From Candidatus Binataceae bacterium (GTDB lineage Bacteria > Desulfobacterota > Binatia > Binatales > Binataceae), in NCBI GenBank assembly GCA_035308025.1, contig DATGHL010000018.1, positions 1 through 64,000 on the forward strand: a stretch of 64,000 nt of DNA. The letters run 5' to 3'. The stretch's first letter is position 1. Each line of letters starts with the position of its first letter. The notes below the pieces were generated by a model. That model searched no databases. It was not told where the DNA came from and saw nothing but the letters and a program-made list of their open reading frames with translations. A program made the position numbers and the translations under genes. Below, piece by piece: positions 34,601-43,137 of the stretch.

Positions 34601-35935
34601 ATGAAGCATGCCGGATTCATCGCCGCCGGGGTGATCGCCCTTGCGCTCACAGGCTGCGCCACGCGCAAACCGCCGAGCGGAGAGAACTATTACGTCAAGG
34701 CGACCAACGAATATACCCAACACTTCTATCAGCCGGCGATTGACGACTATCAGAAGCTGATCGATCAATATCCCTTCAGCCCCTACGCCGAAGAGGCCGA
34801 GCTCAACATCGGCCTGGCCTACTACAAGAGCCACAACTACGCCGAATCGATCGGCTCGCTGAATGATTTCGTGCGGATGCATCCGACCAGCTCGCACATT
34901 GAAGAGGCCTCGTACTATCTGGCGATGGCGCACTACACGCAAATTGGGCGGCCCGACCAGGATCAAACCCACACCGAACTCGCGCTCGAACAGTTTCAGA
35001 CCATCGAACGGCGTTTCCCCGAAAGCAACTTTGCCCAGCTCGCCCAGGAGCAGGTCGCGATTTGCCGCGAGATGCTCGCGCGGCACGAGTATGTGATCGG
35101 CGACTACTACTTCTCGCGCGCGAACTACAAAGCCGCGGAATCGCGGATGGCCGAGCTGATGGCGCTCTATCCCGATACGCCGGTCGCCCCCGACGCGCTC
35201 TACCATCTGGGCCGCACGCTCGAGAAGCAGGGCAAGAAATACTCGGCGGCGCAGGCCTTCAGCGCGCTCAAGCAGAATTTCCCGAACACCAAGTTTGCCG
35301 CCGAGGCGGACAAAGAGCTCGCCAAGCTGCATCAGCCGCTCGACCCCGAAGAAGATCCGCTCAAGCTGGTGTTGGCCGAGAGCGGCTTCAGCCCCGACGA
35401 TCTGAATGCGAATCACATCGCGGTCCATGAGAGTCTCGAGAACCTGGCCTCGAATGGCGATGCCGCCTACGGCCCGGATGGTTTGCCGATCCTGCAACCT
35501 AAGCCCGCCACGCCGGCCGCCGACGCCGCGGCCGCGCCAACCAAGCCGGGTCCTGCAACGCTACGCACCATTCGGCTCTCGTCGGCTGATCCCCCGATGT
35601 CAGTAATTCTCGATCTGACCGGGCCGGTGGCCTACGACGACAGTATGGATAACCAGAACGGCTCGTCGACCCTGACGCTCGATCTCAAGGGCGTGACGCC
35701 CGCCACTGCCCTCGGCAGCCATATAACCTTCGACAAATCGATCTTCCGTGACTGCCTGATCCAGAGCGCCGATGGCGGCACGCGGATCACCGTCAACACC
35801 ACGCCCGTGAGCCGCTTTGCGGTGGTGCCACTGACCAAGCCCGATCGCCTGCTCGTCACCTTCACGCCAGAGGGCGGCGCGCCGCCACCGGATCAGGCGG
35901 CCAGCTCGGCGCCGCCCGCCCCCGACGACAATTAG
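34601..35935 (+). CDS. bamD: BamD-like outer-membrane lipoprotein fused to a C-terminal AMIN-like domain
   Basis: 444 residues. The lipoprotein signal ends in LALTGC (Cys19). Residues 25-245 are TPR repeats of the BamD/YfiO kind (FYQPAIDDYQKLIDQYPFSPYAEEAELNIGLAYYKSHNYAE), normally 240-280 residues long and part of the BAM complex that inserts beta-barrel proteins. A linker (about 246-318, acidic then Ala/Pro-rich) leads to residues 319-421, which resemble an AMIN domain (TIRLSSADPPMSVILDLTGPVAY and FAVVPLTKPDRLLVTF). AMIN domains bind peptidoglycan in amidases and secretin complexes. The fusion would tie outer-membrane assembly to the cell wall. ATG at 34601 is chosen because it precedes the signal directly. 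Confidence 0.83.
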   Translation: MKHAGFIAAGVIALALTGCATRKPPSGENYYVKATNEYTQHFYQPAIDDYQKLIDQYPFSPYAEEAELNIGLAYYKSHNYAESIGSLNDFVRMHPTSSHIEEASYYLAMAHYTQIGRPDQDQTHTELALEQFQTIERRFPESNFAQLAQEQVAICREMLARHEYVIGDYYFSRANYKAAESRMAELMALYPDTPVAPDALYHLGRTLEKQGKKYSAAQAFSALKQNFPNTKFAAEADKELAKLHQPLDPEEDPLKLVLAESGFSPDDLNANHIAVHESLENLASNGDAAYGPDGLPILQPKPATPAADAAAAPTKPGPATLRTIRLSSADPPMSVILDLTGPVAYDDSMDNQNGSSTLTLDLKGVTPATALGSHITFDKSIFRDCLIQSADGGTRITVNTTPVSRFAVVPLTKPDRLLVTFTPEGGAPPPDQAASSAPPAPDDN

Positions 35936-36007
35936 CCTCCGTTCGCAGGCATACTTAGCGATCGCGCCGCGCCTTCTTTATCCCTCTACCCTGGAGAGCG
36001 TGAGGGG

Positions 36008-37291
36008 TCATGCCGCGAAGACGTCTTCGCGGGAGACGCCCAGGAACGCCAGCACGACGTCAGTATAGAGCTTGAGTCCCCACATCAGGCCCGCGATCGG
36101 CATCCGCTCGTCGTTGCCGTGATAGAGCGCGCCGAAGGGCATCTTGGGATCAAGCCGCACCGGGGCGAAGCCGTAACAGACCGCGCCGAGCTGCGCGTAG
36201 AACTTACTGTCAGTCGCCCCGGGCAGCATCCAGGGAATCGCGCGAGAGCCGGGATCGGCGGCCTCGGTGTGCGCCTTGATTAGTCGGAACAGAGGAGTGT
36301 CGTGGCTGGCCTCGGCAGGCGGCGCCGATTTCACGACCTCGAGGATCGGTTCGGCGCCGACGATTGTGCGCAACTCGGCGAGAAAGCCGCGCTCGTCTTC
36401 GCCCGGTAGCGTGCGGCCGTCGAGAATCACCGAGGCCTCGCCCGGAATCACGTTGTCTTTGTAGCCCGCGCGCAGGATGGTCGGCGTAACCGTATTGGAC
36501 ATCATCGGGCGGAAGAGCGGCGGCGCCTTGTCGGGACTGATCCCGAGATCGGCGAAGGTCGCGCGCATCAGCGGCGTGAGCCGGCGGCGCATCGGGGTTT
36601 GCGTGATGCGCGTGATCAGCTCGGCCATCCAGGCGATCGCGGTGTCCGAACGCGGCATCGAGCCGTGCCCCGGCGCACCCGTCACCGTCATCCGCACCGT
36701 GACGAAACCCTTCTCCGCAACCTGGATCGGATAGAAGCGCCGCTCGCCCATAAAGAGCGTGAAGCCGCCGGTCTCATTGAGCACGAAGCCGGCGCGCACG
36801 AGTTCGGGATGATGCTCGACCAGGAAGCGCGCGCCGAGTTCGGAGCCGGCCTCTTCGTCGGCCACTGCGGCGAAGATCAGATCGCGTTCGAGCGCGACCC
36901 CGGCGCGCTTCAATGCGATCATCAGGCCGAGGTCCATCGCGCACTTCGACTTCATGTCGATCGCGCCGCGGCCCCAGACGCAGCCGTCGGCGACCTCGGC
37001 GCCGAAGGGGGCGTGGCTCCAGCGCGACGCCTCGACCGGCACGACGTCGGTGTGCGAGGAGAGCATCAGCGGCCCGAGCGCGCGATCGTTGCCGCCGAGT
37101 CGCGCGATCAGATTGGCCCGCGTCGGCGCCGCTTCGACGATCGTCGCCGGCAGGCCCGCCGCGGTCAGCGCGGAGGCGAGGTAGTCGGCCGCACAGCGCT
37201 CATTGCCGGGCGGGTTGGTGGTGTCGAGCCGGATGAGCGCGCGCAGGTTGTCCAGCGTTTCGCGTTCAAAGCTCGCCCACGGGGTTTTCAT
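36008..37291 (-). CDS. M20-family metallopeptidase/deacylase (ArgE/DapE/CPG2-like)
   Basis: 427 residues with dinuclear-zinc signatures: LMLSSHTDVVPV (His and Asp), GCVWGRGAIDMKS (bridging Asp), VADEEAGSELGARF (Glu-Glu catalytic and metal pair) and a distal HGNDERMPI His. The dimerisation domain is the middle third (MTVTGAPGHGSMPRS). It hydrolyses a peptide or N-acyl amino acid; the substrate cannot be named. It may work with the peptide importer class found at the left edge, but that is speculation. Converges with the bamD-like gene. Confidence 0.9.
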   Translation of the reverse strand: MKTPWASFERETLDNLRALIRLDTTNPPGNERCAADYLASALTAAGLPATIVEAAPTRANLIARLGGNDRALGPLMLSSHTDVVPVEASRWSHAPFGAEVADGCVWGRGAIDMKSKCAMDLGLMIALKRAGVALERDLIFAAVADEEAGSELGARFLVEHHPELVRAGFVLNETGGFTLFMGERRFYPIQVAEKGFVTVRMTVTGAPGHGSMPRSDTAIAWMAELITRITQTPMRRRLTPLMRATFADLGISPDKAPPLFRPMMSNTVTPTILRAGYKDNVIPGEASVILDGRTLPGEDERGFLAELRTIVGAEPILEVVKSAPPAEASHDTPLFRLIKAHTEAADPGSRAIPWMLPGATDSKFYAQLGAVCYGFAPVRLDPKMPFGALYHGNDERMPIAGLMWGLKLYTDVVLAFLGVSREDVFAA

Positions 37292-37469
37292 TAACGGCTA
37301 CTTCCTGCGGCGACGCGTCGCGACGGTTCGAGCAGTCTAGCGGCCCGCGCCGCCGCTGTGTAGCGCTCGCGCGTCGAGCCTGGGTGAAGTGCTTCACCCT
37401 GATGCGAACAGCGCAATCGTGCCAGCCTCGCGCATCTTCAAGAAGGAGCGGCGATATTGCAGGGACATT

Positions 37470-38230
37470 TTGAACAGAGGCATCGATGATTCGGTGGGAG
37501 ATGCGCGAAAAGGCGCCGTCAACCGCGACGACGACGTCAAGACGGTGCAGGGGCAGCTCAACATACAGATCGTTGCAGATCGGCGTAGCACTCGTTTCAT
37601 CTCTGTGGACGGTGGGTCGGCAGCGAAACCCTTGGCGCGATACGGGATTTCCAGCAACGCCGCGGTTTTCCGCAGAGCGGTCTCATCGAACCGGGCAATA
37701 ATACCATTCGCGCGCTGGGGTCCTTCACCATACCGAGTAGTATGCGCGCCAGCGGAAGTTTGTTTGATTTTCTGAAAGCTCCACGTATGGAAGGATATAG
37801 TCGCGTCCTTTACGATCACGATGGAGCGGAGAACACGAGTATTGGGGTTGGTCATTTGGTTCATTTGGGAAGGATGAACCCTCATAACTCCGCCGAAGCG
37901 AAGTTCAAGAACGGACTCACCGATTCGCAGATTGAAGAGCTTTTCAGGGAAGACGTGCGCGCGCCGGAGCGCGAGGTCAACGATCACGTGCGGGTTCCGC
38001 TGACTCAGAACCAATTTGATGCCCTCGTCAGCCGAGCCTTTAACTTGCGACGGGCCGCGTTTATTGATTCAACATTGCTCAGATTGCTCAATCAAGGCGA
38101 TTACATAGGCGCCGCTGGACAGTTCTCTTACTTGAGTTCTGCGTATGATAAAACTCATCACAGCCGCCGATCTCTTGGAGGTTTGGAATATCGGCGGGGG
38201 CAAGAGGAGGCGCTTTTCTCGAAGCGTTGA
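37470..38230 (+). pseudogene. Frameshifted peptidoglycan-binding domain + GH24 lysozyme gene
   Basis: The first part, from TTG 37470 in one frame, reads SVGDARKGAVNRDDDVKTVQ and ends RFISVDG near 37613. The sequence then continues only in another frame as VGSETLGAIRDFQQRRGF and GLIEPGNNTIRALG, which is the second half of a peptidoglycan-binding domain. The lysozyme part from about 37742 has RMEGYSRVLYDHDG (catalytic Glu), NTSIGVGHLVHL, and LVSRAFNLRRAAFIDSTLLRLLNQGDY, typical of phage T4-type muramidases. A one-base loss near 37614-37616, in a GGTGGG run, explains the break. A functional enzyme is unlikely unless ATG 37742 is used alone or the frameshift is a sequencing error. Confidence 0.75.
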
Positions 38231-38268
38231 GAGGAGTTGGTCAGAATAGTGCGACGGACAAGTAATTG

Positions 38269-39079
38269 ATGAGTACAGAGCCACGGCGGTTATTTTTGAA
38301 AACAGCCGCCGGTGCTGTTGTCGTGCTGATTCTCGGGAGCCCACTCTACGTTCTTGCGGCTCGAGCGGGGTCGAATCCGCCAACGTGGGGGCAGATCCTG
38401 ATCGTGGGCGGCGAAACCGGCCGCCGCGATTCCGATCATGTAGTTGAGCTTTACAATCCACTTTTGAATCGATTTACGCTCTCGCGACCACGCATGAGAA
38501 ACGAGCGGACCGGAGCGGCCGCAATTGTCATCGGGCTCGGCTCAAACCGCGGCAAAGTGCTGGTGGCGGGGGGATTTGCTGACTGGGGTGCCCGACAGAC
38601 AACCGAGCTTTACGATCCAGCGACAAACAGGTTCGTGCGGGGCCCAAACCTAATCGACGGTCTCTCCGCCCCCGCGCCTCGCATACCGCGACCGTTATTT
38701 CGTCGGGTCCCAACATCGGCAAGATTTTAATCGTCGGTGGTCAGCAGAACGATCGCGATACGCTGTCCTTCACTGAGCTCTACGATCCCGCAACGAACAG
38801 ATTCATCGCGGGACCGCCGCTCCACGCGCCGCGCACCCAGCATATCGCGATAACGATCGCTTCCGGGCCGAATGCCGGCAAGATTCTGATCGCCGGTGGC
38901 GTGATCGCGAATGTCCACAACCGGCAGTGGTGCGGCGATCCCAACTTCTGCAGCTTCACGGATTTCTCTTCGACCGAACTTTACGACCCTGCACAAACAG
39001 GTTCGAAGCCGGTCCCGCGATGCGCGGGGCGCCCGGCGATGCCGTCGCGGTGCAGTTGCCCGCCGCTCCACTCAAATAG
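38269..39079 (+). pseudogene. Tat-exported Kelch/galactose-oxidase-like beta-propeller protein, two frameshifts
   Basis: Starts with a Tat-type signal (PRRLFLKTAAGAVVVLILG) and continues with Kelch-like repeats: GQILIVGGETG...VVELYNPLLNRF, GKVLVAGGFAD...TTELYDPATNRF, then in a second frame GKILIVGGQQN...FTELYDPATNRF and GKILIAGGVIA...STELYDPA, and in a third frame NRFEAGPAMRGAPGDAV to a stop at 39077-39079. The first shift is at a C5 run (38669-38673), the second near 38992. The repeat pattern is continuous across both, so the breaks are recent or artefactual. It was probably an exported carbohydrate-binding or structural protein. Confidence 0.72.
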
Positions 39080-39175
39080 AAGGCATACCCGGTCGCGCGT
39101 TCTTGCACGACTAGCCGGGCGCGGCGGCTTGATTCGCGATGGGATTCGGCCCTAATCTCGGCACAGAGGCCGCGC

Positions 39176-39829
39176 ATGGCGGAGCTTCCGAGCATCATCC
39201 CGATCTTTCCGCTGCCCAACTTCGTGCTGTTCCCCGGCGTACTAGCACCGCTGCATATCTTCGAGCCGCGTTATCGCGAGATGATCGCCGACGTCAGCTC
39301 GAGCCACGGGCTCATCGGAATGACCATGCTCAAGGGCAACTGGGAGCGCGACTATTACGCCAATCCCGATCTTTATGAGATCGGCTGCGCGGGCCGTATC
39401 GGCGCGATGAAGCGGCTGCCGGACGGCCGTTACGACCTGATCCTCGAGGGCCTCGCGGAGTTCAAGGTTGTGCACGAGATGCGCGATCATCCGTATCGCA
39501 CGGCCGAGGTCGAGTGGCGGCCGGTGCCGTCCGGCCGGCTCGACCTCGATCCGCTCGCGATGGAAAACCTGCGCGACCTGCTCGTCCGCTTCCTGGGTAG
39601 CAGCGCGGAGTCGCTATGGCGCTCGCTGGTCGAGGAGCGCGGGCTGCGCGGCGCCGCACTGATCAACTTCATCTGCTTCCATCTCGACGTCAATCCGATC
39701 GAGAAGCTGACGCTGCTCGAAGCTGGCGAGTCTCGCGCCACCTGCCTAAATGACGTGCTGACCTTCCGGCTGGAAGAGCGCAAGCTGGGTCCCGGTCCGT
39801 CGGGGGGCGATTCCGGACCGCTGCAGTAA
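39176..39829 (+). CDS. Lon-protease N-terminal-domain protein (LonN/PUA-like)
   Basis: 217 residues consisting only of the Lon substrate-binding (LAN) domain: LPSIIPIFPLPNFVLFPGVLAPLHIFEPRYREMIADV at the start, then GTIGCAGRIGAM-like beta segments (EIGCAGRIGAMKRLPDGRYDLILEGLAEFKV). There is no AAA+ or protease domain, as is common for stand-alone copies. Role unknown; substrate recognition is suspected from the domain. ATG at 39176 follows the broken Kelch gene by about 100 bp. Confidence 0.9.
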   Translation: MAELPSIIPIFPLPNFVLFPGVLAPLHIFEPRYREMIADVSSSHGLIGMTMLKGNWERDYYANPDLYEIGCAGRIGAMKRLPDGRYDLILEGLAEFKVVHEMRDHPYRTAEVEWRPVPSGRLDLDPLAMENLRDLLVRFLGSSAESLWRSLVEERGLRGAALINFICFHLDVNPIEKLTLLEAGESRATCLNDVLTFRLEERKLGPGPSGGDSGPLQ

Positions 39830-40342
39830 TCCTTCCGACTGTTCAAAGTCATCCGTTGGGCGCGATTTTTCCTGCCCAATGGCAGCACGCAACTCGCGCT
39901 CCGGTACAGTGAACGGCCGCGATAATTGCTGGGCAGTTCTTTGCTGACCAAGTAAATCTTCCGTACAGTTTAGGGCCTATTTACCGGCTTGTCTTTCGAT
40001 ACAACGAGCTGCTCGCGGCCCGTCAACCAGCCGCGTATACCTGTTAGAAACTTGTCGCTTCGATTTTCTGAAACGCCACAAATGCGGCAGTTCAGCATCA
40101 TGGCTACCTTCGCAGATCGCAAAAAACTTAGCGAAACCATAACCGAAGCGCAGCATTTACCGAGCTTTGAGCGCGTATTCTTGCGGGGATGCAGGATGAT
40201 AATGATGCCTAACGCGGTCCGCAGTATTTCGGCATCTAAATTGCTTAAGCAGGCCGCGCAAGCGTTCCGATGCTTAATCTCTTTGGCAGTGGCCGGCACG
40301 TCGAGCTTGCGACCATGACCGGCGAAAGTGGGTGGTTTGACG
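39830..40342. other. 513-bp region without a supported gene
   Basis: Open frames exist on both strands: a minus-strand frame to 40395 with a CRIC pair, and a plus-strand frame from 39989. Neither has a good ribosome site, recognisable domain or the codon pattern of the neighbours. The base composition is lower in GC than the flanking genes. It could be a decayed gene or hold regulatory sequence for the next gene. Confidence 0.5.
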
Positions 40343-40780
40343 ATGGATTGGGAAAATAGCGCTCTGGGTTCAATTTTCGTTCCGGAGATTATCACTCCCG
40401 AGCAGTACTACGACTCGCGGCGCGACGACAGCGCGATAGCTCCCGTCAAGCGTCTGATGATGGCGGTGCTCGAGGATGCATTGCATTGCTTCCAGAATAA
40501 CGCCGACGCGCATAACGGGCCGCGCAAGCGCGCCTTCGCCGAAGCCGAGCAATGGCTTTGTATCGATCGCGGCGAAGGGCCATTTTCGTTCGAGACCGTC
40601 TGCGAAACTTTGGGGATCGAGCCGGAATATCTGCGGTCAGGTCTGCGCGAGTGGCGCAACCAGCAACTGGCCGGGGTCTCCACGCGGCGGTTGGCGCGAC
40701 GTTCGCCCGTGGTCCGCAGCGGCAAGATCACGGCGCCGTCGCGCCGCGGCCATCGCGCGCGGATCACGCAGGCCGGCTGA
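40343..40780 (+). CDS. Conserved hypothetical protein
   Basis: About 145 residues. The central part reads PVKRLMMAVLEDALHCFQNN, then RAFAEAEQWLCIDRGEGPFSFETVCETLGIEPEYLRSGLREW, and the tail is basic (RRLARRSPVV). The middle looks helical, and its FSFETVCETLGIEPEYLR segment resembles a helix-turn-helix, so DNA or RNA binding is possible. I chose the ATG at 40343 (MDWENSALG) over a start five codons upstream. I recall proteins of this architecture as uncharacterised in related soil bacteria, but I assign no function. Confidence 0.7.
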   Translation: MDWENSALGSIFVPEIITPEQYYDSRRDDSAIAPVKRLMMAVLEDALHCFQNNADAHNGPRKRAFAEAEQWLCIDRGEGPFSFETVCETLGIEPEYLRSGLREWRNQQLAGVSTRRLARRSPVVRSGKITAPSRRGHRARITQAG

Positions 40781-40797
40781 GTGCCGCAAGTTTCGGT

Positions 40798-40834
40798 AAG
40801 AAAAACTCGGGACGGTGTCGAGGCCGTCCCGAGT
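40798..40834 (-). terminator. Intrinsic terminator of the MBL hydrolase gene
   Basis: ACTCGGGACGG (40805-40815) and CCGTCCCGAGT (40824-40834) form an 11-bp stem with an eight-base loop. On the minus strand the stem is followed by TTTTTC (40805 down to 40800), a proper U-tract. It lies about 60 bp past the stop of the gene at 40892-41929. It may also weakly stop the convergent plus-strand gene. Confidence 0.8.
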
Positions 40835-40891
40835 CCAACAGTATGAACCTACTCAGCGCTGCGCTCGCGATCGTAAAGCTACACCTTTGAA

Positions 40892-41929
40892 TTACACCGT
40901 CTGATAGAGTGCGCGGCCATCGCGCTCGGTACGACGGGCACGCCCTTCGATACGTGCGAGTTCGAGATGGGCCAACGTCTCGAAGGTCGCCGCCATCACG
41001 TGAAAAATCGGCCGCTCCTCGCCGCCGAAAATCTGCTGGGCGACATCGAAGGCGCACAGCGGCTTGCGCTTGACCAAATCCAGCATCTCGGCCTCGCGAT
41101 AGCGATGATGCTCGATTAGCTGATTCGCGCGATGGCGATGGTCGTGAAAAACGCCGCCGTGCGCCGGCAACACCAGTTCGACATCGAAACGCTGAATCTT
41201 GAGCTGCGATCGGATGAAGTCACCAAGCGGATTGCCCGATGGGAGTGAAGGGTAAAGGCCGACGTGCGGCGTGATCTTGGGCAACAGGTGATCGCCGACG
41301 ATCAGCACCTTCTCCTTGCGCATATAAATGACGCAATGGCCCGGCGCGTGACCGGGCGTCCAAATCACCTCGAATTCGCGGTCCCCGACGCGGATGACGT
41401 CGCCGTCGTTGAGATACTGATCCGGTTGCGGCAGCGGGTTGTACATATTGCTGCCGAACCACATCGGCCGCATCCCCTCGGGCGGATGGTCGTCAATCGG
41501 GAAGCCGTGGGTGCGGAAAAACTCGACGGCATCAGGCCGCGCCGACGGCGGTCCGAAGGTCAGCATCCGGTTGACTCGCTCGACCTCGAGGTCGTGGAGG
41601 TAGGTGCGCGCGCCGCTGCGATCCTTGATCGTCGCGGAACTGCCGAAGTGATCGACGTGATGATGGGTCCCGATAAGGGTGTTGAGATTTTCGAGTTTCG
41701 CGCCGACCTGCATGAAGGCGGCTTCCAGCGTCGCGATGCTATCGGGGGTGTTCATCCCGGTGTCGACCAGCGCCCACGCGCCGTGACAATCCACCAGGTA
41801 AACATTGATGATCGTCGGCCGCATCGGCAGCGGCAGAAAAATCTCGTAAATCCCCGGATGGACCTCGGCTACTTTGGCCTGCGGCGCGGTTACGTGGGCC
41901 TGCGATTCGGCTACTTTTGCTTCTGGCAT
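40892..41929 (-). CDS. MBL-fold metallo-hydrolase
   Basis: 345 residues. The metal site is THHHVDHFG (HxHxDH) around residue 88, followed by TPGHAPGHCVIYM, the bridging Asp in LIVGDHLLPK and a distal His in VLPAHGGVF. The C-terminal third (HRANQLIEHHRYREAEMLDLV onward) is the helical winged-helix-like extension of LACTB2-type hydrolases. The substrate could be a thioester, lactone or phosphoester. The N-terminus carries a short repeated linker (KVAESQAHVTAPQAKVAEV). Confidence 0.92.
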   Translation of the reverse strand: MPEAKVAESQAHVTAPQAKVAEVHPGIYEIFLPLPMRPTIINVYLVDCHGAWALVDTGMNTPDSIATLEAAFMQVGAKLENLNTLIGTHHHVDHFGSSATIKDRSGARTYLHDLEVERVNRMLTFGPPSARPDAVEFFRTHGFPIDDHPPEGMRPMWFGSNMYNPLPQPDQYLNDGDVIRVGDREFEVIWTPGHAPGHCVIYMRKEKVLIVGDHLLPKITPHVGLYPSLPSGNPLGDFIRSQLKIQRFDVELVLPAHGGVFHDHRHRANQLIEHHRYREAEMLDLVKRKPLCAFDVAQQIFGGEERPIFHVMAATFETLAHLELARIEGRARRTERDGRALYQTV

Positions 41930-42100
41930 ATTCCTGTCTTTCTGGACCGGACTACTCGACTATAACCGCGCGTGCAGCGTCGGTTTGGCGGTGTCCGATC
42001 GGTTCCTTGCCTGGCGCTGATACCGGCCTGCCGGCGCTCTAGACGAGTGCCCAGCTTTCCGGTCCGGTCAACGCAAGCACGTTATTCGTGCATAGGCCCG

Positions 42101-42313
42101 CTATTCGTGTAGTTGATCGCGAACCTCGAACGCCGCCTTCAGCACCACTCTCCATTGCGTGACCTGGTTATTCTCGACCTTGGCGGAGATGTCCTCGATG
42201 TGCGCGTGATTGATGCCCTTGATCGTGACGCCCGCCCGCGCCAGCGCGAGTTGCACCGCGTCCTCGATCGAGTTCGATGAGATCCCGATTAGATCAATTA
42301 TCTTCTCAACCAT
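42101..42313 (-). CDS. Dodecin
   Basis: 70 residues from the ATG at 42311-42313, with a GGAGGAGC ribosome site. The sequence VEKIIDLIGISSNSIEDAVQLALARAG...NHAHIEDISAKVENNQVTQWRVVLKAAFEV is a full dodecin. It forms hollow dodecamers that bind flavins, riboflavin or CoA and act as flavin buffers. The conserved Trp of WRV, which stacks on the isoalloxazine ring, is present. A flavin-binding PNPOx-like gene lies directly upstream on the same strand. Confidence 0.93.
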   Translation of the reverse strand: MVEKIIDLIGISSNSIEDAVQLALARAGVTIKGINHAHIEDISAKVENNQVTQWRVVLKAAFEVRDQLHE

Positions 42314-42362
42314 AATAGGCTGCTCCTCCGCCGCGAGCATAGCACCTTTGCGACGCTCTTAC

Positions 42363-43031
42363 CTATTTGCGCGTGAGGTTCTCACGGAGTCGCGCATTTT
42401 CCGCTTCGAGTTGCGCGACGCGCGCCTGCAGATGCTCAAACGCTGGGACCACGTCGGCAGCGTCGAGCTTGCGTGGAATATGCTGATGGCAGTTCGTGTC
42501 CCAAGCCTCGACTTTGAAGATGATCGCCTGCTCGGGCTTGGCCGCGTAATCGTCGGGCATCAGCCGCGCGATCAGCTCAGAATCGTCCTCGACGATTCGT
42601 GCCCGGCCCCAGATCTTGAAGCGCCGCGAGTTGGCATAGTCCATCAGGAAGAGGAAGGCGCGATCATTCTCGGCCAGGTTGCCGGTGGTTATGTATTGCC
42701 GATTGCCGGCGTAATCGGCAAAACCGAGCGTGTGATCATCGATCACGCGAATGAAGCCCTTAGGGCCGCCGCGATGCTGCACGTAAGGCTGGCAGGTGGC
42801 ATTGGCGGTTGCCAGGTAGACGCTGTCGCGCTCGGCGATGAAGTCTGCGAGATCGGCCGTTATCGTCGTATGCCAGCCGCGCGTCTGCTCCATCTTGTGA
42901 TAGGCCGTGCGCGAGCCGCGACGCTCCTGAAAGGCTTTGACTGCGGGGGTGAAGGCGACATCACTCGCGAAAGAGCTTTCCTCGCGCTCGCGCGAGGAGC
43001 TGTCGGACGACGGCGCGTTCGGTTGATCCAT
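42363..43031 (-). CDS. Pyridoxamine 5'-phosphate oxidase-family (FMN-binding split barrel) protein
   Basis: 222 residues. The split-barrel signature is SVYLATANATCQPYVQHRGGPKGFIRVIDDHTLGFADYAGNRQYITTGNLAENDRAFLFLMDYA, typical of PNPOx-like FMN proteins. It ends in a helical, coiled-coil-like tail (FEHLQARVAQLEAENARLRENL). It is probably an FMN- or F420-dependent oxidoreductase of unknown substrate. The next gene on the strand, dodecin, binds flavin too, so a shared flavin-handling role is possible. Confidence 0.88.
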   Translation of the reverse strand: MDQPNAPSSDSSSREREESSFASDVAFTPAVKAFQERRGSRTAYHKMEQTRGWHTTITADLADFIAERDSVYLATANATCQPYVQHRGGPKGFIRVIDDHTLGFADYAGNRQYITTGNLAENDRAFLFLMDYANSRRFKIWGRARIVEDDSELIARLMPDDYAAKPEQAIIFKVEAWDTNCHQHIPRKLDAADVVPAFEHLQARVAQLEAENARLRENLTRK

Positions 43032-43137
43032 GCTCGAACTCCCTGATGCTCAACTAATTTACTCTTGCACTCGGCGAGAAGTGTTACTATCCAGATAAAG
43101 CGCCTCACCGCAGGCTAGTCAGGGAGGAACCGAACCG

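Noticed and set aside
34484..35497. 337-codon minus-strand frame opposite the bamD-like gene
   Set aside because: The plus-strand product has a lipobox and TPRs; the antisense frame has no recognisable domain.
39970..40395. 141-codon minus-strand frame with a CRIC pair
   Set aside because: No second Cys pair in a sensible position, no ribosome site and no family; kept only as an unannotated region.
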